Positions 46,624-55,954 are shown, counted from the stretch's first letter. The stretch: DNA of 64,000 bases from Algibacter lectus (GCF_900112395.1 NZ_FOLN01000001.1:804422-868421); one strand, 5' to 3'. The notes: a model not told the origin generated them from the sequence alone. Made by a program: numbers and translations.

Positions 46624-47175
46624 TTACTCTTTAATTGCGTCCCAAACCATTCGTATTTGGTTTTCAAGAGATACCGGTTTTACTTCGGGTTGATTAAAAT
46701 ACCATCTTAAATAGGATAAAATAGCACCACCAATGAATATTAGCATTTCATCTATTTCAATATTTTTGATAATACGTTCTTCTTTTCCTTTCACTAATAA
46801 ATTTAATACAGGAGCTACTGATTTCTCACCCACTGTCCTACTTTCGTCAGTGATTATGGGTGAAGCTTGTAATTGCTCCATAAATTTAAAATATGATGGA
46901 TTATTGATAAAAAAGTCAATAATTGAACTGAAATAATTCTCAAACTGTGATTTAATGGGCTTCTCTAAACTAAAGTCTATAAAAACAGATTTTTCACTTT
47001 CCTTTATATTTACATAAATCTCATTGATCAATAACTCTTTGTTTGGGAAGTAGTTATAAATAGTTCCCATGCCTGTACCTGCTGCTTTTGCAATAGCTGA
47101 CATAGGTGTATTATGAACTCCTTTTTCTGTAAGAAGGCTAAGAGCTGCTAATAATATGGATTCTTTCTTATTCAC
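46624..47175 (-). CDS. TetR-family transcriptional repressor
   Basis: 183 residues from a GTG at 47175. The helix-turn-helix is LLTEKGVHNTPMSAIAKAAGTGMGTIYNYFPNKE. The alternative TTG start at 47211 lies inside the operator and upstream of the predicted transcription start, so GTG is preferred. It should repress its own gene and the downstream SDR-DoxX pair until a small molecule binds its C-terminal domain. Confidence 0.88.
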   Translation of the reverse strand: MNKKESILLAALSLLTEKGVHNTPMSAIAKAAGTGMGTIYNYFPNKELLINEIYVNIKESEKSVFIDFSLEKPIKSQFENYFSSIIDFFINNPSYFKFMEQLQASPIITDESRTVGEKSVAPVLNLLVKGKEERIIKNIEIDEMLIFIGGAILSYLRWYFNQPEVKPVSLENQIRMVWDAIKE

Positions 47176-47179
47176 ATTG

Positions 47180-47187
47180 CAAATATA
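47180..47187 (-). promoter_or_regulatory. -7 box of the TetR gene
   Basis: TATATTTG on the minus strand is an exact TAnnTTTG match. Only four bases separate it from the GTG start, so the mRNA may begin at or beside the start codon. The upstream palindrome overlaps this box, explaining repression. Confidence 0.5.
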
Positions 47188-47219
47188 AACCAATTGGAAT
47201 GAATATTCCAATTGGTTTA
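47186..47219 (-). promoter_or_regulatory. Large palindromic operator ahead of the TetR gene
   Basis: Two 15-base complementary arms (47186-47200 and 47205-47219) flank GAAT; the arms contain CCAATTGGAAT. It contains the same TGGAATGAATATTC core as the SDR operator. Binding here would block the overlapping promoter. Confidence 0.7.
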
Positions 47220-47287
47220 ATAATTATTTAACTTTGATAACAAAATCAATATTTAAATAGCTTACCACCCCCAAATTCTAAACATAA

Positions 47288-47320
47288 AAAAACTCAACGA
47301 TATAGTACCGTTGAGTTTTT
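47288..47320 (-). terminator. Terminator of the DUF2911 gene
   Basis: AAAAACTCAACG (47288-47299) pairs with CGTTGAGTTTTT (47309-47320); on the minus strand the second arm runs into further T. It lies 46 bases after the gene end. Confidence 0.8.
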
Positions 47321-47365
47321 CAATATTATAATTAAGGCCTGTTAATTACACACAGTAAAACTATT

Positions 47366-48217
47366 TTACATAGCACCCCATTCTTTTAAAGAAGCTGTGT
47401 TCATTTTAATATAACCATCGTTACCGGCTTTCTTAGAATAAACTAATGATTCTTTTGCAGCTTTAATAGCACCTGCTTTATCACCGTTTGCAGCATGAAT
47501 TAATGCTTGTCTGCGTAAGTAATAAAAACGAGGATTATCTTTAGTCATCTCAACAGCTTTATCAATCCATTCTGTTGCTTTTTTCATGTCTTTTCCTTCA
47601 GCTAAATAATAAGCAGCTGCAGCATAATAATCTCCTTCACCAGGACCAGCCATTACTTTATCGATAGCTTTTGAAACGGTTTGCTCTGTAGGAACAGTAA
47701 ATGGTACTGCAGCATAAGAGTTCTCCCAAAGTAACTCAAGCTTAGCTCCATTATTAGTTATACTATTAATATCAATAGTAAATGTCTCTACTACAAACGG
47801 AATTGGTTCTACAGCTACTTTTGCAGATACAGCTACTTTGCTATCATCCCAATTTTGAGGTGTTCCCCAATTATTAGTATCGGTGTAAAAAAGAAACTCC
47901 CATTCTGTAGCCGAAATTAATCGTGTAAATAAAGCATAGGTACCAGCTTTTAATGCTTTTCCTGCAACTTCAACATCATTACTAAATGTTATTTTAGTAT
48001 TCTCATTTGCTCCTGTTCTCCAAATAGTTCCAAAGCTCTCTAAATCTCCAAAAACTTTACGTCCTTTAACTCCCGGTCTAGAATATTCGATAGTAATATC
48101 CGTTAATCCCACTTTTTGCTCAAATTTTGCTTTTGGACTTGGTTGTGGCGTTTCAATCTGTGCATTTACTGTGTAAACCGTAGTAAATGCTAATAAAATT
48201 AATAGTAGTTTTTTCAT
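47366..48217 (-). CDS. Secreted DUF2911 domain protein
   Basis: 283 residues with a signal peptide (MKKLLLILLAFTTVYTVNAQ). The DUF2911 signature is seen in ITIEYSRPGVKGRKVFGDL, WRTGANENTKITFSNDVEV and AGTYALFT. The last 90 residues form TPR-like helices (AAAYYLAEGKDMKKATEWIDKA). Periplasmic, common in Bacteroidota, function unknown. Confidence 0.88.
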   Translation of the reverse strand: MKKLLLILLAFTTVYTVNAQIETPQPSPKAKFEQKVGLTDITIEYSRPGVKGRKVFGDLESFGTIWRTGANENTKITFSNDVEVAGKALKAGTYALFTRLISATEWEFLFYTDTNNWGTPQNWDDSKVAVSAKVAVEPIPFVVETFTIDINSITNNGAKLELLWENSYAAVPFTVPTEQTVSKAIDKVMAGPGEGDYYAAAAYYLAEGKDMKKATEWIDKAVEMTKDNPRFYYLRRQALIHAANGDKAGAIKAAKESLVYSKKAGNDGYIKMNTASLKEWGAM

Positions 48218-48498
48218 CTTAGTTTTGATTATTAATATGCTATAAAATTACACATCAAAAGACCGATAATTGTTAACAAAAGCTTAAAAAAATAATATTA
48301 GTAAAAAAGCTTTAAATAAGGTAAAAAATACCATTTTGATAAGTTCTATAAACAACTCTTTTTTTTTCAGAATAAACTATAAAAACCCTTAATTTGAATA
48401 TATAACCCTCTCAATCATTAAAATTTAGCTAAATTTTTGCTGTAAAATCAAAAAATTTATAATATTTTATTATATTGTCGAATTGTGAATAATACACA
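48218..48498. other. Divergent AT-rich intergenic region
   Basis: It separates the DUF2911 gene and a small plus-strand gene. Very AT-rich. At its end an inverted repeat TTGTG (48483-48487) with CACAA (48495-48499) overlaps the likely start codon of the small gene. Confidence 0.4.
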
Positions 48499-48759
48499 AT
48501 GTGTTTTACTCCAAAAAAATTACTAGAAAAACGATTATTATATATGGAACTAATTGAAAAAGCGGTTGAATTTGAACAACGCAAACATACTTTTAAAACT
48601 ACCAGTGAACGAATAGAAGCTTCGAGAGAGGTTAAAGACCTTATTTTAAGTCTAAACGACGTATACAAGGTTGATAAAGACCAAGAAATAATGGACTTAA
48701 TGAAGCGATTGACTGCAGTTAAACAAAAAATTGAAAAAAGATTAAAAGGTAGACCTTAA
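48499..48759 (+). CDS. Small charged coiled-coil-like protein, function unknown
   Basis: 86 residues, rich in Lys, Glu and Leu and without a signal or membrane helix. The pattern (LIEKAVEFEQRKHTFKTTSERIE, MDLMKRLTAVKQKIEKRL) suggests helices or a coiled coil. A second ATG at 48544 is possible, since the first overlaps an inverted repeat. A terminator follows, which supports it as a real gene. It is not a family I recognise. Confidence 0.6.
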   Translation: MCFTPKKLLEKRLLYMELIEKAVEFEQRKHTFKTTSERIEASREVKDLILSLNDVYKVDKDQEIMDLMKRLTAVKQKIEKRLKGRP

Positions 48760-48824
48760 GAACAAGGTCTTGTTAGTATTTTTATTGCTAGCAAAAACAC
48801 TTAGGAAGCATTAATTTACTTCAT

Positions 48825-48866
48825 AAAAAAGCAGTATTTCATAACTTATGAAATACTGCTTTTTTT
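48825..48866. terminator. Two-way terminator between the small gene and ccsBA
   Basis: A 19-base stem (arms 48825-48843 and 48847-48865, core GCAGTATTTCATA) has a three-base loop, with A and T runs at the ends, and serves both converging genes. Confidence 0.9.
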
Positions 48867-48894
48867 ATTGACAAGATTAAAATTCTTGCCTATT

Positions 48895-51800
48895 CTATTT
48901 TTTATAATATTTTACATGCCCTCGGTAAGCAAAAGCCCCAAGTACAGCTACAATTGCACAAGCAATAAGTATAAACTTAACGCTTACAATTTGATCGCCA
49001 CTAGCGTAGCTATGTAAACCTGCTAAGTAGAAGTTTACTCCAAAATACGTCATTAATATACTTGCAAAAGCGATTATAGAACAAAGGTTAAAAAACCAAC
49101 GTCCGCGTAATCCTGGTACTAAACGCATGTGTATTACAAAGGCATAAATCATGATACTAATAAGTGCCCAAGTTTCTTTTGGATCCCAACCCCAATAACG
49201 TCCCCAGCTTTCATTAGCCCACATACCTCCTAAAAAGTTCCCTATGGTAAGCATAACCAAACCTACGGTTAAGGCCATTTCGTTTATTACTGTTAACTCC
49301 TTAATATTAAGGAGCATTCTTTCTTTATTCTCCTTATTGGTGAAAATCATTAAGAATAACGACACCACACCTAAAATCATACCTAATGTAAATGGTCCAT
49401 AACTCGCAACAATTACTGCCACGTGTATCATTAACCAATAACTATTTAAAACCGGTTGTAAATTAGCAATAGCAGGATCCATCCAGTTCCAATGCGCAAT
49501 CATTAAAATCATTGCGGTTACAAAAGCGGTAGAAGCCATGGTTAAATCACTCTTTCTTCCAAACAGTAATCCAAACAACATAGTAGCCCAAGCTACATAA
49601 ATCATAGACTCGTAGGCATCACTCCACGGCGCGTGACCAGACAAATACCAACGTACAATTAAACCTGCTGTATGCAGCACAAACAAACCGATAACGATAA
49701 ACTTGAATACTTTAATTGCCGTGCTTAAACCTTTACTATGTGATTTAAATATTTGAAAAACTAACAAGACAAACATTATTGTACCTGCATACATGTACCA
49801 GCTAAATAATTTTTTAAAAATATCGTACTTATTATATAGAACTTCTGTTTTTACTTTTTGATCGCTAAGCATTACCGAACCACCATATCTGTGCTGTGTA
49901 TCTTTAAAAGCCTTTAGAAGTTTTGAAGCTTCAGAGAAATCTCCAGATTTTTTAGCAGCATTTAAAGTATATAAATATGCCAGGAATCCGCTTTTCACAA
50001 AATTGTTGTAAAGTGAATCTTTTATAACGGTTGGATCTTCTTTGAATTCGAAATTAGAAATCCATTTGTGGTTATCATCATTTGGAATTGGGAATATTTT
50101 TAATGAACGTCCTTCAACTGTATTAAACAATAAGTTTACACGTTGATCGGCTTCTTTAAATTCCTTCTGAAAACCATTTGGCACTTGTGCTTTGTAGGCT
50201 TCATCTAAATAAGGCGCTAAAATATATTCTCCCCTTTCGGTGAAAAAATCCGCTAACGTGGCATATTGCTCATCTAAATCTACACCAATCATATGGCGAA
50301 TAGAATCGGCTTTTTTAGTTTTTAAATAAATAATTGGCACATTGTACCATAACTGTGGACTTTCTTGAATAGACAGAAACACTTGATTAGCATCAAACTC
50401 TTCATAAGAGTCATGCTTGCTTAATTTTCTAAGCATTTCCGATGCATAAGTGTTTACAGGCATCATACGTCCGCTTAAATCCTGAATAACCAAATTTCCA
50501 AATTCAGAGGCATGTTCTTTTGGAGTAATATTAGCTCTTAAAACAGAATCTATCTGTGTTTTTGTTGGCTTGTTGCTGTGGTTGTGCCCATCGTTTGCCG
50601 AATGCTCTTGAGCAAAACCTTGCAATCCAAAACATAATAGCACAACTGCCAAAGTCTTAGCTTTTTTAGCTTTTAACTTTTTGAGTTGTTTTTCTAAATC
50701 GCCAAAACGAGAATGCTTAGAAAACAAAATAGCCATCATGCCAAAATAAAGCATAAAGTAACCAATATAGGTAATTAATGATCCCCAATAATCATGGTTT
50801 ACAGAAAGTATAGTTCCCTTTTCATCTGGATCAAAACCCGATTGAAAAAAGCGATACCCATCATGATCTAAAATATTATTCATAAAAATTTTGTAATCAA
50901 AATCTTCTTCACGCTCATCTAAAACCGTAACCTCACTAGAATATGCAGAGTAACCTCTTTCTGTTCCAGGATAGCGTTCGGCCTCAAAATCGTTCAATTT
51001 AATAGAAAATGGCAATTCAATTTTTTTAGATCCATATTTAAAAGCAAAATCTAATCCCCCTACTTTAATTTGCTTAAAACTACTGTTAGTACCTTTACCT
51101 CCGAGTAAACCAACACTTTTAGTTTCTCCGTTGGCGGTTACTTTCAACACCACACCATCTTCATCATTTTTAAGAAATTGTGCTTTTTTAACTACATCAA
51201 AAACACCTTTAACAACAGGTTTTGGAAATACAATTTGCATGTTCCCAATAACATATCGAGAACGTAAAATTAAAGGCTGTATACTATCTTTTACAAGTAA
51301 ACCCTGAGCACGTGTTGCCATGGTCATGTATTCACCATCGAAAGGCGAATTAATAGTTAGATTATCGTTTTCTAAAGTAATATTTATAGCTCCATCGGTT
51401 GGTTTATTTAATGCAAATAACACATTGTGAACACTAGATACTTGACCTACTTTTAAGAAATGATTATGCGGCCCACTAGTTCCTGCTTCTACTATTTTTA
51501 AATAAGACTCTCCGTTTTCGTCAGGAATAATATCTTCTTCTGCCCCAACAATAAACTTCTCTAATTTTATATTTATAGGTTGTTTGTTGTATTCTGTATT
51601 TAAATTGAAATCGTTTTCTAAACGCCCAGAAAAATCTACTTCGGTTTCTAAAACACGACGTTGCGCTACTCCATCTACTAGAAAATCACCATCTACGTAA
51701 GTTGTTATATATGTTTTTTGAGAAAGAAACGAATTTTCTGTGTCACCTTCACGAATAGCCATCATGCCTTCAAAACTTGCGTAACGCGTAATAAATGCAC

Positions 51801-52083
51801 CTATAAGTATAAATATAAATGCTAAGTGAAGAATGAACGTTGCCCACTTTTCTTTTTTGTACAATCTAAAACGAACTATATTACCTAAAAAGTTAATCAC
51901 GAAAAACACCATAATACCTTCAAACCACCATGTATTGTAAATTAAATTACGTGAGTATGGCGTTGGAGACATATCTTGTCCGGCATCTAAAAATGTACCG
52001 GTTGCCATGGCCGCCGCAAAAGCAATAAATAAAACTGAAGTTAAACGTGTTGAGAAAAGAATGTTGGCTAGTTTTTTTTGCAT
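48895..52083 (-). CDS. ccsBA: Cytochrome c maturation fusion protein CcsB-CcsA (ResB-ResC)
   Basis: 1062 residues from the ATG at 52083, preferred because it gives MQKKLANILFSTRL, a normal ResB start; an upstream ATG at 52110 adds nine residues. The N-terminal half is ResB-like with membrane helices and a large periplasmic loop. The C-terminal half is CcsA-like, with the heme-handling WGRYWGWDPKETW motif (WWD type) and conserved histidines. It exports heme and attaches it to CxxCH motifs. It is needed for the many c-type cytochromes encoded in this window. Confidence 0.95.
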   Translation of the reverse strand: MQKKLANILFSTRLTSVLFIAFAAAMATGTFLDAGQDMSPTPYSRNLIYNTWWFEGIMVFFVINFLGNIVRFRLYKKEKWATFILHLAFIFILIGAFITRYASFEGMMAIREGDTENSFLSQKTYITTYVDGDFLVDGVAQRRVLETEVDFSGRLENDFNLNTEYNKQPINIKLEKFIVGAEEDIIPDENGESYLKIVEAGTSGPHNHFLKVGQVSSVHNVLFALNKPTDGAINITLENDNLTINSPFDGEYMTMATRAQGLLVKDSIQPLILRSRYVIGNMQIVFPKPVVKGVFDVVKKAQFLKNDEDGVVLKVTANGETKSVGLLGGKGTNSSFKQIKVGGLDFAFKYGSKKIELPFSIKLNDFEAERYPGTERGYSAYSSEVTVLDEREEDFDYKIFMNNILDHDGYRFFQSGFDPDEKGTILSVNHDYWGSLITYIGYFMLYFGMMAILFSKHSRFGDLEKQLKKLKAKKAKTLAVVLLCFGLQGFAQEHSANDGHNHSNKPTKTQIDSVLRANITPKEHASEFGNLVIQDLSGRMMPVNTYASEMLRKLSKHDSYEEFDANQVFLSIQESPQLWYNVPIIYLKTKKADSIRHMIGVDLDEQYATLADFFTERGEYILAPYLDEAYKAQVPNGFQKEFKEADQRVNLLFNTVEGRSLKIFPIPNDDNHKWISNFEFKEDPTVIKDSLYNNFVKSGFLAYLYTLNAAKKSGDFSEASKLLKAFKDTQHRYGGSVMLSDQKVKTEVLYNKYDIFKKLFSWYMYAGTIMFVLLVFQIFKSHSKGLSTAIKVFKFIVIGLFVLHTAGLIVRWYLSGHAPWSDAYESMIYVAWATMLFGLLFGRKSDLTMASTAFVTAMILMIAHWNWMDPAIANLQPVLNSYWLMIHVAVIVASYGPFTLGMILGVVSLFLMIFTNKENKERMLLNIKELTVINEMALTVGLVMLTIGNFLGGMWANESWGRYWGWDPKETWALISIMIYAFVIHMRLVPGLRGRWFFNLCSIIAFASILMTYFGVNFYLAGLHSYASGDQIVSVKFILIACAIVAVLGAFAYRGHVKYYKK

Positions 52084-52248
52084 GATAAAGGCCTTTTTAA
52101 GGTCGTGCAAATTTAAGGATTTAAGTTTATTCTTAAGTGTTAAAACTGTTATAAAATATTGGAATAAAGTAGGTAGAAACGCGCTAAGAATATCTTACTT
52201 CATTTAATATTGATTTAGATGAAAAATGAAAGCCAAAAACATGAGGCA

Positions 52249-52635
52249 CTACCCCATTCTAGCTTCAAAAATTTTTAGATATAAGAATGAGCCCATTTTA
52301 CGTGCCTTAAATTTGGCGTTTTGAGCAAAATCGCCTTCAAAAAGTTCATCGATGGTTTCTAGCCATAGGTTTAACCAAAGTCCGAAATGCTGCTCAGTAA
52401 TTGTGTTTTTATTATCGGCATCTACTTTAATATGCGTTTCTAAAGGATTGCCTGTGTATTTCGTTTTTAAAAACAGACTGGCTTCCCAGAAGGTTGTTAA
52501 ACGCTCTAGGTGCGCATCCCAATCTTTTATAACATCGTTAAAAAAAGGCGCTAACACCTCGTCTTTCCTTACTTTTATGTAAAAGGATGACACCAATAAG
52601 TAAATATCGTCGCGGGTTTCTAGGTCTTTTTTCAT
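52249..52635 (-). CDS. Group III truncated hemoglobin
   Basis: 128 residues with the 2-on-2 globin pattern: LVSSFYIKVRKDEVLAPFF near the N-terminus, LTTFWEASLF, and the proximal heme histidine in EQHFGLWLNLW. It could bind oxygen or nitric oxide in the cytoplasm. It is a single gene with no partner on the same strand nearby other than ccsBA, 165 bases downstream. Confidence 0.9.
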   Translation of the reverse strand: MKKDLETRDDIYLLVSSFYIKVRKDEVLAPFFNDVIKDWDAHLERLTTFWEASLFLKTKYTGNPLETHIKVDADNKNTITEQHFGLWLNLWLETIDELFEGDFAQNAKFKARKMGSFLYLKIFEARMG

Positions 52636-52785
52636 AATTCAAATTTAAGATTTATTTTAATACTTATCTCTTCTCAATAGGCGATTACATTAATATGAAT
52701 ACTTTTTATTCTTTAACAGCAAACCGTGTTACTAAAGTGTTTTGGAAAGCTGTGTTTTAATGAAAACCCAAGACTTGGCGGATAA

Positions 52786-52868
52786 GGCGTGAGGGATTGA
52801 ACGGCCTGTTTGAGCTCCCCGACCTTAGAAGGGAGCGAGTAGTGATAGCCCGACCCTTGGGGCACGCG
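52786..52868 (+). ncRNA. Candidate structured RNA in the hemoglobin-DUF2520 intergenic region
   Basis: About 80 bases that are clearly richer in G and C than their surroundings. An outer stem GCGTG (52787-52791) with CACGC (52863-52867) encloses a strong hairpin GCTCCC (52814-52819) with GGGAGC (52831-52836). Between them lies a GAGTAGTGATAGCCCGACCC segment. No reading frame explains it. The strand is not proven: plus is given because the next gene is on plus, but that gene has its own promoter downstream of the element. It may match a described flavobacterial RNA motif such as Rfam Flavo-1; I could not check. Confidence 0.55.
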
Positions 52869-52889
52869 CAAATTATTTTGATTTATTAA

Positions 52890-52919
52890 TTTGAAATTGG
52901 TAATTGCTTAGTATTTTTG
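52890..52919 (+). promoter_or_regulatory. Promoter of the DUF2520 gene cluster
   Basis: TTTG (52890-52893), 18 bases, then TATTTTTG (52912-52919) is a full match to the Bacteroidota -33/-7 consensus. The ATG at 52924 is only four bases after the -7 box, so the transcript is probably leaderless. Confidence 0.65.
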
Positions 52920-52923
52920 CAAG

Positions 52924-53694
52924 ATGATTTCAGTAGTAATTTTAGGAGCTGGCAATGTAGCTAGCCATTTGTATAGAGGTTTTCGCGAGGCAGATAATGT
53001 AACTGTTTCTCAATGGTATAACAGGAGTTTAGATTCGATTTCGGAGCATAGCAATGAGGTTGATATTACGGACGATTTATCGAATTTAAAGGTTGCCGAT
53101 GTGTATATCTTGGCGGTTAGTGATGATGCTATTGCAGAATTATCGGAACAACTTCCGTTTGAAGATCGTGTGGTTGTGCATACTTCTGGAGGTGTTGGGG
53201 TTTACGATTTAGATAAAAAACACAGACGTGGTGTACTCTACCCGTTACAAAGTTTTACTAAAGGTGCAGAACTTGATTTTGCAAATGTGCCGATGTGTAT
53301 TGAAACAATTTACAAGGATAGTTACCCAATGTTAAAGGAATTAGCCTTAAGTTTAGGTGGCCCTATACAGAAGGTAAATAGCGACCAAAGGCGCGTGTTA
53401 CATTTGGCTGCGGTTTTTGTTAATAATTTCACGAATCAGTTATATAGAATTGGTCATGAAATTACGGAGAGCGAAGGGGCCGAGTTTGATATTTTAAAGC
53501 CATTGATTTTAGAAACTGCTAAAAAAATTGAGCATTTATCGCCTTTTAGAGCACAAACTGGCCCAGCAAAACGCCACGACAAAAAAACAATTAAAAAACA
53601 TTTAAAAATATTGGATAACAATATTGAACATAAAAAGATTTACGAACTGCTTACAGCATCAATACAGAAAACACATGGAAGAAAAAAGCTATAA
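52924..53694 (+). CDS. Rossmann-fold and DUF2520 domain protein
   Basis: 256 residues. The N-terminal NAD-binding motif ILGAGNVASHLYRGF is followed by VHTSGGVGV and a helical DUF2520 part (RVLHLAAVFVNNFTNQLYRI, HLSPFRAQTGPAKRHD). It is related to 6-phosphogluconate-dehydrogenase-like oxidoreductases; substrate unknown. It heads the conserved cluster with the KdsC-like phosphatase, whose start lies 20 bases inside this gene. Confidence 0.9.
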   Translation: MISVVILGAGNVASHLYRGFREADNVTVSQWYNRSLDSISEHSNEVDITDDLSNLKVADVYILAVSDDAIAELSEQLPFEDRVVVHTSGGVGVYDLDKKHRRGVLYPLQSFTKGAELDFANVPMCIETIYKDSYPMLKELALSLGGPIQKVNSDQRRVLHLAAVFVNNFTNQLYRIGHEITESEGAEFDILKPLILETAKKIEHLSPFRAQTGPAKRHDKKTIKKHLKILDNNIEHKKIYELLTASIQKTHGRKKL

Positions 53695-54205
53695 AGAGTA
53701 TTTGGAACATATTACCACCTTTGTTTTTGATGTAGATGGTGTACTTACCGATGGTACGGTTTCGGTTTTAACCAACGGTGAAATGTTAAGAACCATGAAC
53801 GTTAAAGATGGCTATGCTATTAGATCTGCCGTGGATAAGGGTTATAACTTATGCATTATTTCTGGCGGAAAAAATGATGGCGTTCGTATACGTTTGGAAG
53901 GTTTAGGTATTAAGGATATTTATCTGGGTGCGAAAAATAAAATTGAGCAACTAGACGACTACCTAACAACTAATGATATTAAATCGGAAAACGTGCTTTA
54001 TATGGGCGACGACATTCCTGATTACCCCGTAATGAAAGGTATTGGCCTGCCTTGCTGTCCGCAAGATGCTGTTCCGGAAATTAAGAGTATTTCTAAATAT
54101 ATTTCGCATAAAAAAGGCGGAAAGGGCGCGGTGCGTGATGTTATTGAACAGGTTTTGAAAGTACAAGGAAAATGGAGCGGTTTTTATAGCGCACAGTTTG
54201 ACTAA
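53675..54205 (+). CDS. kdsC: HAD-family phosphatase, KdsC-like
   Basis: 176 residues from the ATG at 53675; it overlaps the preceding gene by 20 bases, and a start at 53624 would add 17 residues outside the family. The HAD motifs are FDVDGVLTDGT (motif I), ISGGKNDGV and YMGDDIPDYPVM (motif IV). It probably removes phosphate from Kdo-8-phosphate in lipopolysaccharide synthesis. Confidence 0.88.
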   Translation: MEEKSYKEYLEHITTFVFDVDGVLTDGTVSVLTNGEMLRTMNVKDGYAIRSAVDKGYNLCIISGGKNDGVRIRLEGLGIKDIYLGAKNKIEQLDDYLTTNDIKSENVLYMGDDIPDYPVMKGIGLPCCPQDAVPEIKSISKYISHKKGGKGAVRDVIEQVLKVQGKWSGFYSAQFD

Positions 54206-54268
54206 TTTGTAAATTTCATTATCCGACCTCGCAGTTTTACTTTTTTAATTATTCATTTTATTTCATAA

Positions 54269-55186
54269 ATGCTTAACGTCTTAAATCTTATTCGATGGAA
54301 GAATTTATTAATGATTGCCTTAACGCAATTATTAGTTAAGTATGCGCTTCTAGAACCTTTTGGGGTTGCTATTAGTTTGGATGGCATTGGCATTTCTCTT
54401 TTAATTTTTGCTACTATTTGTATTGCCGCCGCAGGAAATATTATTAATGATATTTACGATATTGAAACCGATTTTGTAAATAAGCCACATAAACTTATTG
54501 TTGGCAATTCTATCTCCGAAAAAACGGCTTACAACCTTTTTATAGTCTTAAATTTTATTGGCGTTGGCGTTGGTTTTTACTTATCTCACGCTGTTGGTAA
54601 AAGTGCTTTTTTCTCCCTTTTTGTTATTATTTCGGCTTTGCTATACGTTTATGCTACTTATTTAAAACGGACACTTTTAATAGGTAACATTGTAATTTCC
54701 ATTCTTGTTGCTCTAAGTGTTTTAATTGTTGGTATTTTTGAACTACTGCCCGCACTTACTTTAGAGAACAGGGACATTCAACTTACATTTTTTAAAATTA
54801 TTTTTGATTATGCCGTGTTTGCATTTCTACTCAATTTAATACGAGAAATAGCCAAAGATGTGGAAGATATTGATGGTGACTACAAAGCAGGCATGAACAC
54901 CTTACCTATTGCTATTGGTAGAGATAGAACGGGTAATGTTTTGTTTGTGCTATCGTTAATTCCGGTTTTAATTCTTATTTACTACATTGTAAACTCGCTA
55001 TATAAAGATATGCTTTCTACGGGTTACTTTGTCTTTTTTATTGTAGGTCCGCTAATTTTTACAAGTATTAAATTGTTTAGTGCTAAATCGAAAAAAGACT
55101 ATCACTTAATAAGTAGTTTAATAAAATTGGTGATGTTTTTTGGCGTACTTTCCTTGTTAATTTACTATTTTAACTTGAAAAATTAA
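54269..55186 (+). CDS. UbiA-family prenyltransferase (geranylgeranylglycerol-phosphate type)
   Basis: 305 residues with about eight membrane helices and the two aspartate-rich prenyl-diphosphate motifs, NIINDIYDIETDFVNKPHK and DVEDIDGDYKAGMNTLP. The exact acceptor is unsure; the family annotation for Bacteroidota homologues is geranylgeranylglycerol-phosphate synthase-like, but this is by similarity. Confidence 0.85.
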   Translation: MLNVLNLIRWKNLLMIALTQLLVKYALLEPFGVAISLDGIGISLLIFATICIAAAGNIINDIYDIETDFVNKPHKLIVGNSISEKTAYNLFIVLNFIGVGVGFYLSHAVGKSAFFSLFVIISALLYVYATYLKRTLLIGNIVISILVALSVLIVGIFELLPALTLENRDIQLTFFKIIFDYAVFAFLLNLIREIAKDVEDIDGDYKAGMNTLPIAIGRDRTGNVLFVLSLIPVLILIYYIVNSLYKDMLSTGYFVFFIVGPLIFTSIKLFSAKSKKDYHLISSLIKLVMFFGVLSLLIYYFNLKN

Positions 55187-55288
55187 ACGATTCCTAATAG
55201 TTTTGGAATACACGTGTAAAACCGTAAATAAATAGGTTTTATTAACTACTAATATACCTCAGTTGTTCACGCTGAAACTTTTAAACAT

Positions 55289-55885
55289 ATGCTTAAAGAG
55301 AAACTTAAAAATTACAATATTATTCTAGCTTCAGGGTCGCCACGTAGGCAGCAATTTTTTAAAGATCTTGGTTTAGATTTTGAAATAAGGCTAAAGCCTG
55401 TTAAAGAAGAATTCCCAAATAGATTAACGCATTTTGAAATTAGCGATTATTTAGCGCAATTAAAGGCGGCCCCCTTTAAAGATGAATTGCAACCAAATGA
55501 TATTTTAATAACCAGCGACACCATAGTTTGGCATAACAACAAAGCTTTAGGCAAACCAACGGATGAAGCTGATGCGTTCCAAATTTTGAAATCTTTAAGT
55601 AATGCCACGCACGAGGTAATTACATCGGTTTGTTTTACAACAAAAACAACATCTAAAACACTTTACTCCGTTACTAAAGTAAGTTTTAAAGATTTTACAG
55701 ACGAAGAGATTCTGTATTACATAAAAACAGCTAAACCTTTTGATAAAGCAGGTGCTTACGGTATTCAAGAATGGATTGGACAAGTTGGTGTTACCAAGCT
55801 CGAAGGTTCTTATTTTAACGTTATGGGCTTACCAACGCATTTGGTTTATCAAACCTTAAACAAGCTTGCCGAGCAACCCGCTTAA
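55289..55885 (+). CDS. maf: Maf-like nucleotide pyrophosphatase
   Basis: 198 residues. The hallmarks are LASGSPRRQQFFKDLG, TSDTIVWHNNKALGKP and FDKAGAYGIQEW. It hydrolyses non-canonical or excess nucleoside triphosphates (dTTP/UTP type) and may slow cell division. Confidence 0.94.
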   Translation: MLKEKLKNYNIILASGSPRRQQFFKDLGLDFEIRLKPVKEEFPNRLTHFEISDYLAQLKAAPFKDELQPNDILITSDTIVWHNNKALGKPTDEADAFQILKSLSNATHEVITSVCFTTKTTSKTLYSVTKVSFKDFTDEEILYYIKTAKPFDKAGAYGIQEWIGQVGVTKLEGSYFNVMGLPTHLVYQTLNKLAEQPA

Positions 55886-55922
55886 AAACAAAGATAAACC
55901 CGTCTTGCTTTGCTTTCTAGCG

Positions 55923-55930
55923 TATATTTG
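55923..55930 (+). promoter_or_regulatory. -7 box of the MscS-like gene
   Basis: TATATTTG matches TAnnTTTG exactly, 24 bases before the ATG. No -33 TTTG is seen at the proper spacing. Confidence 0.4.
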
Positions 55931-55954
55931 CAGCAAATTTTAAAACCTTAAAAC

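Noticed and set aside
48429..48668. Minus-strand 79-residue frame over the small coiled-coil gene
   Set aside because: It is antisense to the more convincing plus-strand gene and has no recognisable features; the plus frame is followed by a terminator.
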